Below are positions 1 to 7,909 of a DNA stretch of 28,407 nt, in pieces. The number at the start of each line of letters is the position of its first letter. Positions within the stretch are counted from its first letter, which is position 1. Origin of the DNA: a virus; the IMG/VR virus record IMGVR_UViG_3300013111_000231, positions 1 to 28,407 of that record, one strand, 5' to 3'. The notes under the pieces are model-generated. The model was given only the letters and a program-made list of their open reading frames with translations. It did no database searches and was not told where the DNA came from. The position numbers and the translations under genes were made by a program.

Positions 1-566
1 AGGACGAGGACGGGAATTTGCAGTATGTGAAACGCTACGTTATCGGCGCAGACCCGGCAGAAGGCAACCCCACCAGTGACCCCTCAGCGGCAACCGTGTT
101 GGATCTGCTGACAGGTGAAGAAATGGCCGTCATTCATGGCCGGCACCAGATTACCGTATTTGCTGATTATGTTGCAGAGCTGGCGAAGTATTACAACAAG
201 GCCATGATCATGGTAGAGCGCAATAATCACGGTCACGCCGTGATAGCCTGGCTGCTGGATAATACGACGCTATCGGTACTCGAAGGCTGGGACGCCTACG
301 ACGACTCAGGGAAATCGATCACCGGGCGCAGGAAATACGGTTGGCTTTCCAACTCCAAGGGCAAGGCGCTGTTGTATAACGAATGTACCAACGCCTTCAG
401 GGACGGCACTTGCATCCTGCACAGCTTTGAGACCTACACCGAACTATCCAGTGTCGAGGGCGCCACGTTACGAGCGCCTGAAGGGATGCACGATGACCGC
501 TCCGACAGTTACGCCCTGGCAATAGTAGGTGCGAATTACGCTTCTAATCAATGGTTATTAGGATAA
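1..566 (+). CDS. terL: Terminase large subunit, C-terminal nuclease part (5' truncated)
   Basis: The frame is open from base 3 to the TAA at 564-566, so the start lies outside the window; the TTG at 18 is only an internal codon. The visible part matches the RNase H-like nuclease domain that cuts concatemeric phage DNA during packaging. Counting from codon 18, the acidic residues sit in the expected order: Asp12 in IGADPAEG, Glu67 in MVERNNHG, and an Asp cluster in HDDRSDSYA near residues 159-163. The ATPase half (Walker A and B) is missing because of the window edge. The portal gene starts four bases after the stop, the usual terminase-portal order. Identification rests on motifs and gene order. 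Confidence 0.9.
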   Translation, partial: DEDGNLQYVKRYVIGADPAEGNPTSDPSAATVLDLLTGEEMAVIHGRHQITVFADYVAELAKYYNKAMIMVERNNHGHAVIAWLLDNTTLSVLEGWDAYDDSGKSITGRRKYGWLSNSKGKALLYNECTNAFRDGTCILHSFETYTELSSVEGATLRAPEGMHDDRSDSYALAIVGANYASNQWLLG

Positions 567-570
567 GATT

Positions 571-2037
571 ATGCCTGAATACAAACACTATATGATCGAC
601 GGTCAGAAAGCCGTCAATATGAACAATCTGCCCGAGGAAGCTTGGCAAATTATATCTGGGGGCTATGGAGAAGAAAGCGATCTCGAGAGCTTCCGTAAGT
701 CAGTACCCTGGTTGTTTCGCGGCGTCCAAAAGCGCGCCAATGCAGTCGCCGGTATGCCGTTCGTCATCTTGGACGGTGAGCGGGAAGTCGATACCAGCCA
801 GACATACGCCAATAATCTGGGCTGGTGGAAAGATCCACATACTACGCTATGGCTGATCGAGGCTTGCCTGACAGTACACGGACGTGCCTATTTCCACAAA
901 GAGCGCAACTTGCTGGCCATGTTGGGGCTAAAATACTTATTGCCCACGTCGGTTGTGCCCAAGATCACCAAGACTGCTGGCCTGACATATTTTGAGCGCA
1001 AAGTAGGCGCCAAATCGATACGCCTGGAAACGGAAGAGATGCTGTACTTCTGGGGATTAGACGAGACAGTTGAGATCGGGCCACCGCGTTCGTCACCAGC
1101 TCATGCCGCTGTTGCAGCTGCCGGCGTGCTGTTCAATATTGATGAATTTGCTCGTTTATTCTTCGAGCGGGGCGCCATCAAGGCGGCTATCCTGTCCGTG
1201 CCTAAGAACACGGCGCCGGAAGAGCGGGCACGGCTCAAAAAGTGGTATCAGCGGGTGATAACTGGCATCAAAAATGCCTTTGCGACCGAAGTTGTCAACG
1301 CCGATGACGTCAAGCCTGTGGTAGTCGGTGAGGGTATCAAGGAGTTGTCTAACGTCGAGCTGACCAAAGAGAAGCGCGAGGACATCGCCACTGCCCTGGA
1401 TATACCGCAAACGCTATTATTCGATCAGTCGGCCAATTTCGCCACCGCCAGGCAGAGCGATAAGCGCTTTGCAGACAGCATGGTCATCGAGGTAAAATTC
1501 ATTGAGCGAGTGCTGAACGATCAGCTCTTCGCTCCCTTTGGCTTTCGTATCGAGTTCCGCCCCGAGACAAAGCAGATATTCCAGGAAGAAGAAGTCAACC
1601 GCTCTGCCGCATTAGTCAATTTGGAGCGTGCCGGCATTCCGCCCTGGTTAGGGTCTAAGATATTGGGTTTTGATCTGCCATCAGATATCGATTGGGAAGC
1701 GCTAGAGCAGGCTATTGTCGAGTATCAGGAACATAAATCGAGCTTACGTCCTGCATTTGGTGGGTCGGACAATGGCGATAATGGGCCTTTGGCAGTCAAT
1801 ACAAACGAGCCCGATCCGGCCAAGTCTATGCTCGATCAATGGGAGCGTCACGCAGTGAAGGCGCTGAAAGACAATCGCCCCATCAAAGGGACAACCAAAG
1901 CACCCAAATTCGATCACGAAGGCACATTGTCGCCTGGTATCGTGGCGGCCATTGGTACGCAACTAGACCGAGCCAAGAGTACTGGCGATGTCCGGCGCAT
2001 ATTTAGACATGCTATTGATTGGGAAAGATACCCATAG
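571..2037 (+). CDS. Portal protein (HK97-type)
   Basis: This 488-residue protein has the length and look of siphovirus portal proteins, which form the dodecameric DNA channel at one capsid vertex. Typical features are the N-terminal part with WLFRGVQKRANAVAGMPF, the middle segment ELTKEKREDIATALDIP, then FATARQSDKRFADSMV (start of the long helix) and a polar C-terminal tail rich in Asp, Pro and Lys. The SD AGGATAAG overlaps the terminase stop, so translation is probably coupled. The neighbours (terminase upstream, MuF-type protein two genes downstream) support the call. The last 100 or so residues look poorly structured and are likely variable. Confidence 0.9.
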   Translation: MPEYKHYMIDGQKAVNMNNLPEEAWQIISGGYGEESDLESFRKSVPWLFRGVQKRANAVAGMPFVILDGEREVDTSQTYANNLGWWKDPHTTLWLIEACLTVHGRAYFHKERNLLAMLGLKYLLPTSVVPKITKTAGLTYFERKVGAKSIRLETEEMLYFWGLDETVEIGPPRSSPAHAAVAAAGVLFNIDEFARLFFERGAIKAAILSVPKNTAPEERARLKKWYQRVITGIKNAFATEVVNADDVKPVVVGEGIKELSNVELTKEKREDIATALDIPQTLLFDQSANFATARQSDKRFADSMVIEVKFIERVLNDQLFAPFGFRIEFRPETKQIFQEEEVNRSAALVNLERAGIPPWLGSKILGFDLPSDIDWEALEQAIVEYQEHKSSLRPAFGGSDNGDNGPLAVNTNEPDPAKSMLDQWERHAVKALKDNRPIKGTTKAPKFDHEGTLSPGIVAAIGTQLDRAKSTGDVRRIFRHAIDWERYP

Positions 2038-2046
2038 GAGTAAATT

Positions 2047-2526
2047 ATGAAGAAAAGAATATTTGATAGCGGCATATTGGAGCTGGTCGGCACAGATGAA
2101 CAAGTCGATCAGAACGATTACAGCGGCTCTGTATCATTGACGTTGGCCCGCCCGGACATTCACGGCGAAATCCTGTCTGTCAGCCTGATATCCACTGAAG
2201 ACAGTACTGGTACTGTTCTACAACCCACCGGCAAGCTGTTTGTGTTTGACGCCGATCCGTCTATTAGTTCGGGAGATACCAAGATAGACCAGGCCAGTTA
2301 TGCCTTTTTGGTAGGCGTGGTTGACATCGCCTCTGGCGATTGGGTGGCTGACGATGAGGGCGCAGTAGCGTTTATCAGCGAAGGTGATGCACAATTACCT
2401 TTGCCTTTCTCGCCTGAGAAAACGCTGTACTTTGCCTTTTTGAATACATTGGCGACCAGTATCAATAGCGCTGCCGGTGATGACGAGCAATTAGAAATGA
2501 GAGCATTTTACAGCCAGGGTGAATAA
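2047..2526 (+). CDS. Unknown beta-rich protein in the head operon
   Basis: A 159-residue acidic protein that I do not recognise. It is rich in alternating hydrophobic and polar residues (SVSLTLARPDIHGEILSVSLI) and in Ser, Thr, Asp and Gly, which suggests a beta-sandwich with no membrane segment or signal peptide. The SD GGAG lies just after the portal stop, and its stop codon overlaps the next start (TAATG), so it is part of the head operon. A minor capsid or decoration role is possible from its position alone, with no motif to prove it. Confidence 0.7.
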   Translation: MKKRIFDSGILELVGTDEQVDQNDYSGSVSLTLARPDIHGEILSVSLISTEDSTGTVLQPTGKLFVFDADPSISSGDTKIDQASYAFLVGVVDIASGDWVADDEGAVAFISEGDAQLPLPFSPEKTLYFAFLNTLATSINSAAGDDEQLEMRAFYSQGE

Positions 2527-3287
2527 TGCCTGAGCGTGTATCGCTAACCGGCGAGAAAGATCCCAACGCCCGCGCCAAAGATGACGCCGAAGAGCGCTTG
2601 GCTGCTTTTATGGCTGGTACGTTCTCCGATCAATACGAAGCGCTGTTTGACGAGATGGACACAGAACAGCCGACAGACCCCGGAAACGAGTTCTGGCACG
2701 GCTGGGCGCAAGTCATGCTCGCCTTTATGGGCGTTGAATTATTGTTTATGTTGCAAGAAAGTGCCATGAACGCGTCCGAATTCAGCGGTATCGGCGTAGA
2801 TTGGGAGTTCGTCATTGATCAGGCTGAGAACTGGTCTAGCACCTACGCTTTCAATCTGGTGAGCAATATCAACGAGAATACGCGTATGTCATTGCAGAAG
2901 TATCTACAACGCTACTTTGCTGGCGAGATTGACTTCGAAGGCCTGCGTGGTTCGCTGGCGTCTCGCTTTTCGCCGGTGCGTGCTGATATGATCGCCATTA
3001 CTGAGGTGACACGGGGCTTCGAGCGCGGCATTGATATCTATGAAGACGCCCTTAATTTCTTTGGTTTACAGACAGATAGAATCTGGTATACCGAAGATGA
3101 CGGTAATGTCTGCGAGATTTGCGAACCAAATCATGGTATATTGCGCTCCGAAGGCTGGACGGCATCAGGCGTGCCGCCGCATCCCCGATGCAGATGCTGG
3201 ACAGTTTTAGTGAAACGAAATACCGCCCAGCGGTCGATTGTAGTTCCTGATTGGCCGCGCAAAAACATGAGCTTAATCCACAAATGA
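2526..3287 (+). CDS. MuF/SPP1 gp7-like head morphogenesis protein
   Basis: The 253-residue protein carries the C-terminal MuF-like domain found in phage minor head proteins that associate with the portal. The diagnostic block runs from TEVTRGFERG (159-168) to WYTEDDGNVCEICEPNHG (187-204) and ends in GVPPHPRCRCW (215-225). The cysteine pairs CEIC and CRC plus nearby histidines are typical and may bind a metal. The N-terminal 140 residues are helical and specific to this phage. It starts with TAATG coupling to the previous gene. Location between portal and protease-capsid is the standard place for this family. Confidence 0.88.
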   Translation: MPERVSLTGEKDPNARAKDDAEERLAAFMAGTFSDQYEALFDEMDTEQPTDPGNEFWHGWAQVMLAFMGVELLFMLQESAMNASEFSGIGVDWEFVIDQAENWSSTYAFNLVSNINENTRMSLQKYLQRYFAGEIDFEGLRGSLASRFSPVRADMIAITEVTRGFERGIDIYEDALNFFGLQTDRIWYTEDDGNVCEICEPNHGILRSEGWTASGVPPHPRCRCWTVLVKRNTAQRSIVVPDWPRKNMSLIHK

Positions 3288-3397
3288 CCAATACGCAGCT
3301 TCAGTTCCTTTCTGTGGTACGTCGTGCCTTGCTGATGATCGTCAGGGAAATTGACCGTATTTTGGAAGTGGAGAGCGAAGCCGAAAAAGTAAGTTGA
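3284..3397 (+). CDS. Small 37-residue helical protein
   Basis: A short frame begins with an ATGA overlap on the end of the MuF-like gene and encodes 37 residues starting MTNTQLQFLSVVRRALL and ending with an acidic heptad-like helix (EIDRILEVESEAEKVS). Phages often carry a similarly short coiled-coil protein at this point between the minor head protein and the capsid protease, where function is unknown. The stop-start overlap and amphipathic pattern are the only support. Confidence 0.5.
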   Translation: MTNTQLQFLSVVRRALLMIVREIDRILEVESEAEKVS

Positions 3398-3403
3398 GGA
3401 TAT

Positions 3404-3433
3404 TTGACATATTGCCCATATATATCATATAAT
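3404..3433 (+). promoter_or_regulatory. Consensus sigma-70 promoter upstream of the capsid gene
   Basis: A perfect -35 box TTGACA (3404-3409) and a perfect -10 box TATAAT (3428-3433) are separated by 18 bases. Transcription would start near 3440. The promoter lies just after the 37-residue gene and points to the protease-capsid gene, but an intrinsic terminator intervenes. It probably gives extra capsid transcript, a short RNA, or both. Confidence 0.85.
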
Positions 3434-3439
3434 TACAGG

Positions 3440-3577
3440 GTAATCACAATTAAATAAAGGGCCGCACTTCCGGCCACGCTTGCCCCGCATTTGCCGCGCA
3501 AGCCCTACAGGAAGACCCGCCCGCCTCTTTGAAGGTCACCTACTTTGTAGCTCGCCTTTTCGGAGGCGGGCTTTTTG
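3440..3577 (+). ncRNA. Candidate structured leader or small RNA
   Basis: The predicted transcript from the promoter at 3404-3433 to the T-run at 3572 is about 135 nt and GC-rich. It can form nested pairs: CTTCC (3468-3472) with GGAAG (3510-3514), enclosing GCTTGC (3478-3483) with GCAAGC (3498-3503), followed by the terminator hairpin. No reading frame of use lies in it. It could be an attenuated leader for capsid expression or a stand-alone phage small RNA. It does not match an RNA family I recognise. Confidence 0.4.
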
Positions 3578-3580
3578 TTT
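3519..3580 (+). terminator. Intrinsic terminator directly before the capsid gene
   Basis: A perfect 9-bp stem, GCCCGCCTC (3519-3527) with GAGGCGGGC (3563-3571), is followed by TTTTTGTTT. The 35-base loop holds a smaller hairpin, CTAC-TTT-GTAG (3540-3550). The T-run ends two bases before the SD of the capsid gene, so read-through is needed for capsid expression from upstream. Confidence 0.8.
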
Positions 3581-3592
3581 CAGGAGCATATT

Positions 3593-5773
3593 ATGCCCGA
3601 TGAAAGCCTTAGAGACCAATTGAACCGGATCGAAGATGCTTGGTATGACGTTCGTCCGGTGTCCGAAGTGATTGCAGCCAGCGATAGCTGGGTTGTTGAC
3701 GTATATGACGACTATTTGATTGTCAATACCGGCTCTGAATACTATCAGGTACCCTATTCCGAGAGCGAAGGGGAAATCGAATTTGCTGATCAATCTGACT
3801 GGCTAAATGTCGAAAAGCAGGTCGAATGGGTTGCCAAATCGGTACAGGCCCAGATCAAGCATGTTGGACGTAATCCGCTGAAAACTCTGTCTGTTGACGA
3901 TGAAAGCATCCGGGTCGCTAATTACATGATCTTGTTTGGCGATGAGAAGAGCAAAGACCTTGACGGCGAGTATTTCACCGCTGAAACAGACATCGAAAGC
4001 GAATATACCAAATCCGGTCGCCTATATGTCGACTGGGAGCACCGATACGATAAGAAAGGCCCCGGTGACGCCATCATGGGCGTCATTGATTGGGCCACCA
4101 AGAAAGCCGATGAGATTGGTATATGGGTGGAGCGAACATTAGACCGTCGTAATGCCTATGTCCAGGCCATTGAGCCGCTGCTCGAAAAGGGCATCATTGG
4201 TACATCGTCCGAATCGATCCCAGGGAAAACAGAAGTTCTAAAAAACGGCCAGATTACTAAATGGCCTTTGCGCCGTGACAGTCTCACAGTCATGCCGGCA
4301 GAGCCGCGCATGATGACTGACAATGTATTGGCGGCGCTCAAATCAATCAATTCGTTAGAAGAGGCACAGCCTGAAGAGCCACAGGTAGAAACGCCAGAGG
4401 ATGCTATGGACGCATCGGCAGCTACAAAGCACGACGGCGAGCCTAATCAAGTTATATCCAAAATTACTCCACAGGAGAAATCCACCATGAAAACTAAAGA
4501 AGAAGTTTACAAAAACTTTGCCAAAGTCATGGGTATAGACGTCGGGGATCTCACCGATGAACAAAAGACACTGGCTTTGCATGGTCACGACTTTGAAGAG
4601 CCGGCAACTGAAGATAATTCAGAGCTGGAAAAGCAAGTCAAGACTTTGAGCGGCCAGGTTGAAGAGCTTTTGCGCTATGCCCAAGAACAGCCCGGTATCA
4701 AGTCCGCCGGCTATATTTCCGAAGATGGCGGCGATGACAAGAAAGTCCAGAAGTCATTTGGTGACTTCCTGGTCGCCGTGGCTCGCAAAGACGAGCGACG
4801 CCTGAAGAACATCTATGGCAGCTACAAGACTGCCAAGGCGGACATGGGCGAAGGCTCAGGTGCTGTCGGCGGCTATCTCGTACCGGAAGAGTATGAGACT
4901 TCATTGCTACAGATGGCCAATGAGTCTTCACGACTGCGCGAAATGGTCACAGTTGTGCCCGTGACCTCGCCTCGTGGTAACTGGCCTTCCCTTGATCAGT
5001 TTACCGCTCCCACTGCTGGCGTCGGTGATACCGCCTTTGCTGGCGGCTTGACTGCAGCTCGCACGGCGGAAAATGCCGCTCTGACCGAGACCAACCCTGC
5101 TTTCGAGCAGATCAAATGGAACATTGAGAAAGTCGGCGGCTACACTCAGGCCAGTAACGAGCTGATCAACGATAGCCCCATGTCCATTGAGACCATGCTG
5201 TCGGCACTGTTCGCCGTAGCAATCGCTGCCAAGCGCGAGCACTACATTTTCCGTGGTACTGGCGCTGGCGAGCCTCTCGGTATCCTGAATGCAGGGTGCG
5301 CCATTGGCGTATCCCCCGATGCTAACAACGTCTGGGACGAAGGCGATGCGCTAGAGATGATGAGCCGCTTCAAGAGCTACCTGACCCGTGGTTCCTGGTT
5401 CATCCATCCCGGCATCATCCCTGATTTGGGCGAGTTTGAAATGGGCTCCGGCGGAAGCGTGTTCGTCAGCGACCCCAACAACGACCCCGTGATCGGGCAG
5501 CCTTTGTTTGGCAAACCGGTCTATCAGAGCGAGCACTTGCCACAGGATGACAATGCTGGCTGTGTGGTTCTGGCCGACATGAAAGCCTATCTGCTGTTTG
5601 AGAAGCCCGGTCTTGAGATCGCCTTCTCTGAGCACTACGGCTTCATCAATGACCAGGGTACCTGGCGCTTCTACCAGCGGCTGGATGGTCAGCCCTGGTT
5701 GTCCGCTGCCATTACATTGGCCGATCCGAACGGCAGCTTCACCGTTTCCCCGTTCGTGTATTTCAATGACTAA
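3593..5773 (+). CDS. Capsid maturation protease fused to HK97-type major capsid protein
   Basis: One open frame of 726 residues holds two head proteins that are usually separate. The ATG at 3593 is preferred over an upstream in-frame TTG at 3575 because AGGAG (3582-3586) precedes it. Residues about 25-85 resemble the small beta domain at the front of XkdF-like maturation proteins (SWVVDVYDDYLIV...YYQVPY). Residues 100-245 match an S78-type prohead protease, with His150 in YVDWEHRYD and Ser205/206 in GTSSESIPG as likely catalytic residues. From residue 299 the HK97-fold capsid protein follows: a coiled-coil delta-like segment (ELEKQVKTLSGQVEELL), GGYLVPEEY, then the core with ASNELINDS and FRGTGAGEPLGIL. 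A nested start may also make the capsid part alone. Confidence 0.92.
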   Translation: MPDESLRDQLNRIEDAWYDVRPVSEVIAASDSWVVDVYDDYLIVNTGSEYYQVPYSESEGEIEFADQSDWLNVEKQVEWVAKSVQAQIKHVGRNPLKTLSVDDESIRVANYMILFGDEKSKDLDGEYFTAETDIESEYTKSGRLYVDWEHRYDKKGPGDAIMGVIDWATKKADEIGIWVERTLDRRNAYVQAIEPLLEKGIIGTSSESIPGKTEVLKNGQITKWPLRRDSLTVMPAEPRMMTDNVLAALKSINSLEEAQPEEPQVETPEDAMDASAATKHDGEPNQVISKITPQEKSTMKTKEEVYKNFAKVMGIDVGDLTDEQKTLALHGHDFEEPATEDNSELEKQVKTLSGQVEELLRYAQEQPGIKSAGYISEDGGDDKKVQKSFGDFLVAVARKDERRLKNIYGSYKTAKADMGEGSGAVGGYLVPEEYETSLLQMANESSRLREMVTVVPVTSPRGNWPSLDQFTAPTAGVGDTAFAGGLTAARTAENAALTETNPAFEQIKWNIEKVGGYTQASNELINDSPMSIETMLSALFAVAIAAKREHYIFRGTGAGEPLGILNAGCAIGVSPDANNVWDEGDALEMMSRFKSYLTRGSWFIHPGIIPDLGEFEMGSGGSVFVSDPNNDPVIGQPLFGKPVYQSEHLPQDDNAGCVVLADMKAYLLFEKPGLEIAFSEHYGFINDQGTWRFYQRLDGQPWLSAAITLADPNGSFTVSPFVYFND
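4473..4489 (+). promoter_or_regulatory. Internal SD and start for a capsid-only product
   Basis: Inside the fused gene, AGGAG (4473-4477) lies nine bases before an in-frame ATG at 4487. Starting there gives 428 residues (4487-5773), the normal length for an HK97-type capsid protein with its delta domain. The junction upstream is a low-complexity Pro/Glu/Ala linker, as expected where one protein ends and another begins. Confidence 0.65.
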
Positions 5774-5787
5774 TCTCTGTTAGCTCA

Positions 5788-5821
5788 TTGGGTGGTGTGC
5801 CACTCTATCCACATCACCCAA
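5788..5821 (+). other. Hairpin after the capsid stop codon
   Basis: A 12-bp stem with a single G-T pair is formed by 5788-5799 (TTGGGTGGTGTG) and 5810-5821 (CACATCACCCAA), with a 10-base loop. No T-run follows, so it is more likely an mRNA 3'-end stabiliser or partial attenuator than a terminator. It sits 14 bases after the capsid stop. Confidence 0.6.
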
Positions 5822-5849
5822 GAGCACATGACAGATAAAGGAGCAAAAA

Positions 5850-6290
5850 ATGACTGAAAAACTCCATCAATTACTGGCCGTCGTAGCAACTGTCGATCCT
5901 GATGCCTATTCCACTGGTGCGCAAAATACTGACTGGGTTGATATGACTATCTTCCAGGAAGTTATGTTTGTCGTCCAGGCCGGCGTTATCGCCAGTTCTG
6001 GTACGCTGGATTTTGAAATCCAGGAGGCCAAGAGTTCGACCGGATCAGACGCGCAAACGCTGGACTCCGGCAATCTCAACATTACCCAAATGTCCACCGG
6101 TGACAATGACGAGCAAACAGTTGTCGTTGTTGAAGCCGAGGATTTGACTGCCCTGTTTACCCACGTTCGTGGCGTTATGACCTTGACGACTGCCGGCGGT
6201 GATGCTGCCGTAGTCGCCATTGGTGGCCGGGCACGCTATAACCCTGCCTCTGACAACGATTTAGCAAGCGTTGGTGAGATCAAAGGGTAG
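5850..6290 (+). CDS. Probable head decoration/structural protein
   Basis: A 146-residue protein with strong SD (AAAGGAG) directly after the capsid gene. It is Thr/Ser/Asp-rich and beta-patterned (VMFVVQAGVIASSGTLDFEIQEAK; TALFTHVRGVMTLTTAGG), without Cys or membrane segments. Small beta proteins in this slot of HK97-like phages are commonly capsid decoration or head-stabilising proteins. The family call is from position and composition; I do not see a diagnostic motif. Confidence 0.65.
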   Translation: MTEKLHQLLAVVATVDPDAYSTGAQNTDWVDMTIFQEVMFVVQAGVIASSGTLDFEIQEAKSSTGSDAQTLDSGNLNITQMSTGDNDEQTVVVVEAEDLTALFTHVRGVMTLTTAGGDAAVVAIGGRARYNPASDNDLASVGEIKG

Positions 6291-6299
6291 CGATAAACC

Positions 6300-7445
6300 A
6301 TGACAACCGTAGACCAGGGCGTCCTCGTGGCGCCCTGGTACCCAGGGACTATGATGACAGAAAAACGATCTGTAGCAATCGTCGGGTTTGCGCACACCAG
6401 TATGAGCGAGGTGGATAAGTCGCAGGCTGATGAAATTTGGTCGATCAATTACGCTTGGAGATACGAGCTCCCGCGTATTGATCGCCTTTTTGAAATCCAT
6501 AAATTGGAATGGTTGGCTGTTCCGCAAGGAAAGCGCTCCCAGGAGCATTACGAATGGCTCCATAAGGAGCACCCGTATCCGATTTACACATATAAGCAAT
6601 ATCCTGAGATCCCTTGCAGTGTAGCCTTTCCATTCGATGAGCTTTTCAAGCAGATACTCTGGCCGCAGTGCATCCTTGAAGTTAGGGATAGCGGCGAATA
6701 CATCACCGAAGATAGCGAAGATGCACGCAGTACTATCAGCTATATGGTTATGTTAGCTATCGCCGAACATTTTGACCGCATTGAGCTATACGGCGTCGAG
6801 ATGGGATCTGACACCGAATACGGCCACCAAAAGCCAAATCTGTTTTATCTGCTGGGATACGCTGCCGCTTTAGGTATCGAAATATTCTATCCCGAGGCAT
6901 CGTCACTATTTGCCGCCAATCTATATCACGAATACGGTCAGGCGCTGACTGGTGAGGATGTCAACGAGCATATTGACTTTTATCAGACAAAGTTAGATCA
7001 ATGGCGCGATGCTATTCTATCGCTCAGTGAAGAAATCAAGACCAACAGGGATATGTTTCCTGAGTACGTGAACGCCCAGAGATTGGCATTTGTGTACGGC
7101 GGAGCGCTCAAAATATGTGAGAAGCTGCTGGAAACCATCGATATTGAAGGTATTGTTGGTAGGCAAGACTTAGAAAGTGCCAAAGGCCAATACCGTGCCG
7201 CCCGTGATGCCGAGATGGCACACGCCAACCACTGGAACGGCGTACTATCCGAGAGAACACGCATCAAGATGAGAAGCAAGCTAATTGATAAGGCTCGTGA
7301 GAATGCCACCGTTCACCAGCAAACAGCCTTGATACGGTCAGGACAAATGCAAGCGGTTGAGAATATGATCAAGGCCATCGATACCCCAAACCCTGACCTT
7401 ACTTTACGAAACGAATTTGCGGCGCAAATGCCACAAAAGGAGTAA
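6300..7445 (+). CDS. Rossmann-like conserved phage protein of unknown function
   Basis: The 381-residue frame has a nucleotide-binding-like start, SVAIVGFAHTSMSEV, then DEIWSINYAWRYELPRIDRLFEIH, a central ISYMVMLAIAEHFDRIELYGVEM and a C-terminal helical region after residue 220. Proteins of this layout are recurrent among phage head genes and resemble the Rossmann-like proteins related to the DUF115/MptE-like group, but no reaction is established. The start is uncertain: ATG 6300 has a weak SD (AAAGGG), while ATG 6351/6354 begins right before the conserved strand. An 8-bp hairpin at 6314-6338 lies between the two. A sugar-nucleotide or glycosylation role would be speculation. Confidence 0.7.
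   Translation: MTTVDQGVLVAPWYPGTMMTEKRSVAIVGFAHTSMSEVDKSQADEIWSINYAWRYELPRIDRLFEIHKLEWLAVPQGKRSQEHYEWLHKEHPYPIYTYKQYPEIPCSVAFPFDELFKQILWPQCILEVRDSGEYITEDSEDARSTISYMVMLAIAEHFDRIELYGVEMGSDTEYGHQKPNLFYLLGYAAALGIEIFYPEASSLFAANLYHEYGQALTGEDVNEHIDFYQTKLDQWRDAILSLSEEIKTNRDMFPEYVNAQRLAFVYGGALKICEKLLETIDIEGIVGRQDLESAKGQYRAARDAEMAHANHWNGVLSERTRIKMRSKLIDKARENATVHQQTALIRSGQMQAVENMIKAIDTPNPDLTLRNEFAAQMPQKE
6314..6338 (+). other. Hairpin at the 5' end of the Rossmann-like gene
   Basis: CCAGGGCG (6314-6321) pairs perfectly with CGCCCTGG (6331-6338) around a 9-base loop. It lies between two possible start codons (6300 and 6351/6354) and could be a leader hairpin if the later start is used. Confidence 0.45.
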
Positions 7446-7450
7446 CTAAA

Positions 7451-7909
7451 ATGTCCGAAGATACGAAATTTGATATGTTTGATACCCTGGGCGCTGATAT
7501 TGTCGAGGCCCTGGACGGATCAGACTATGGAAGCCCAGAAGAATTGGTCGCCGCTCAGGATGGCGATATTCAAGCTATCAAAGGTATTGGCCCGGCGACG
7601 GTGCGCAAAATACGCATTTTGATGGCCGAGGCCGGTATAGCCGAAGACCCCGATGCCGCCTTGCCAGAGGCCGCCCCTGCGCCGCTTTCTAATCTTGACT
7701 TTGAGCCCAGCGATGTCGCTGTCGGACCCGCTCCTGACGAAAGTGCTGGCAAAGTTGCCTTGCGTGCTACTAAGAACATGGTTTTGAAGTGGCAAGGGCA
7801 AAAATATAACGTGGTTATCGGGCAAGAAGTTGATCATTTGCCCGCCGATTTAGTTGATCACCTGAAGGAACGCGAAGAAGCACAAATGCTGCCCCCAAGA
7901 GGTAAGTAA
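7451..7909 (+). CDS. Helix-hairpin-helix protein in the head completion cluster
   Basis: A 152-residue protein with SD AAAGGAG. Residues about 30-60 form a helix-hairpin-helix unit with the hairpin IKGIGPATVRKI, a motif that usually binds the DNA backbone non-specifically. A Pro/Ala-rich linker (about 66-95) joins it to a small C-terminal beta domain (ATKNMVLKWQGQKYNVVIGQEVDHLP). Its stop overlaps the connector gene (TAATG). It may contact DNA at the portal or neck. This is inferred from motif plus position; no such function is proven. Confidence 0.7.
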   Translation: MSEDTKFDMFDTLGADIVEALDGSDYGSPEELVAAQDGDIQAIKGIGPATVRKIRILMAEAGIAEDPDAALPEAAPAPLSNLDFEPSDVAVGPAPDESAGKVALRATKNMVLKWQGQKYNVVIGQEVDHLPADLVDHLKEREEAQMLPPRGK

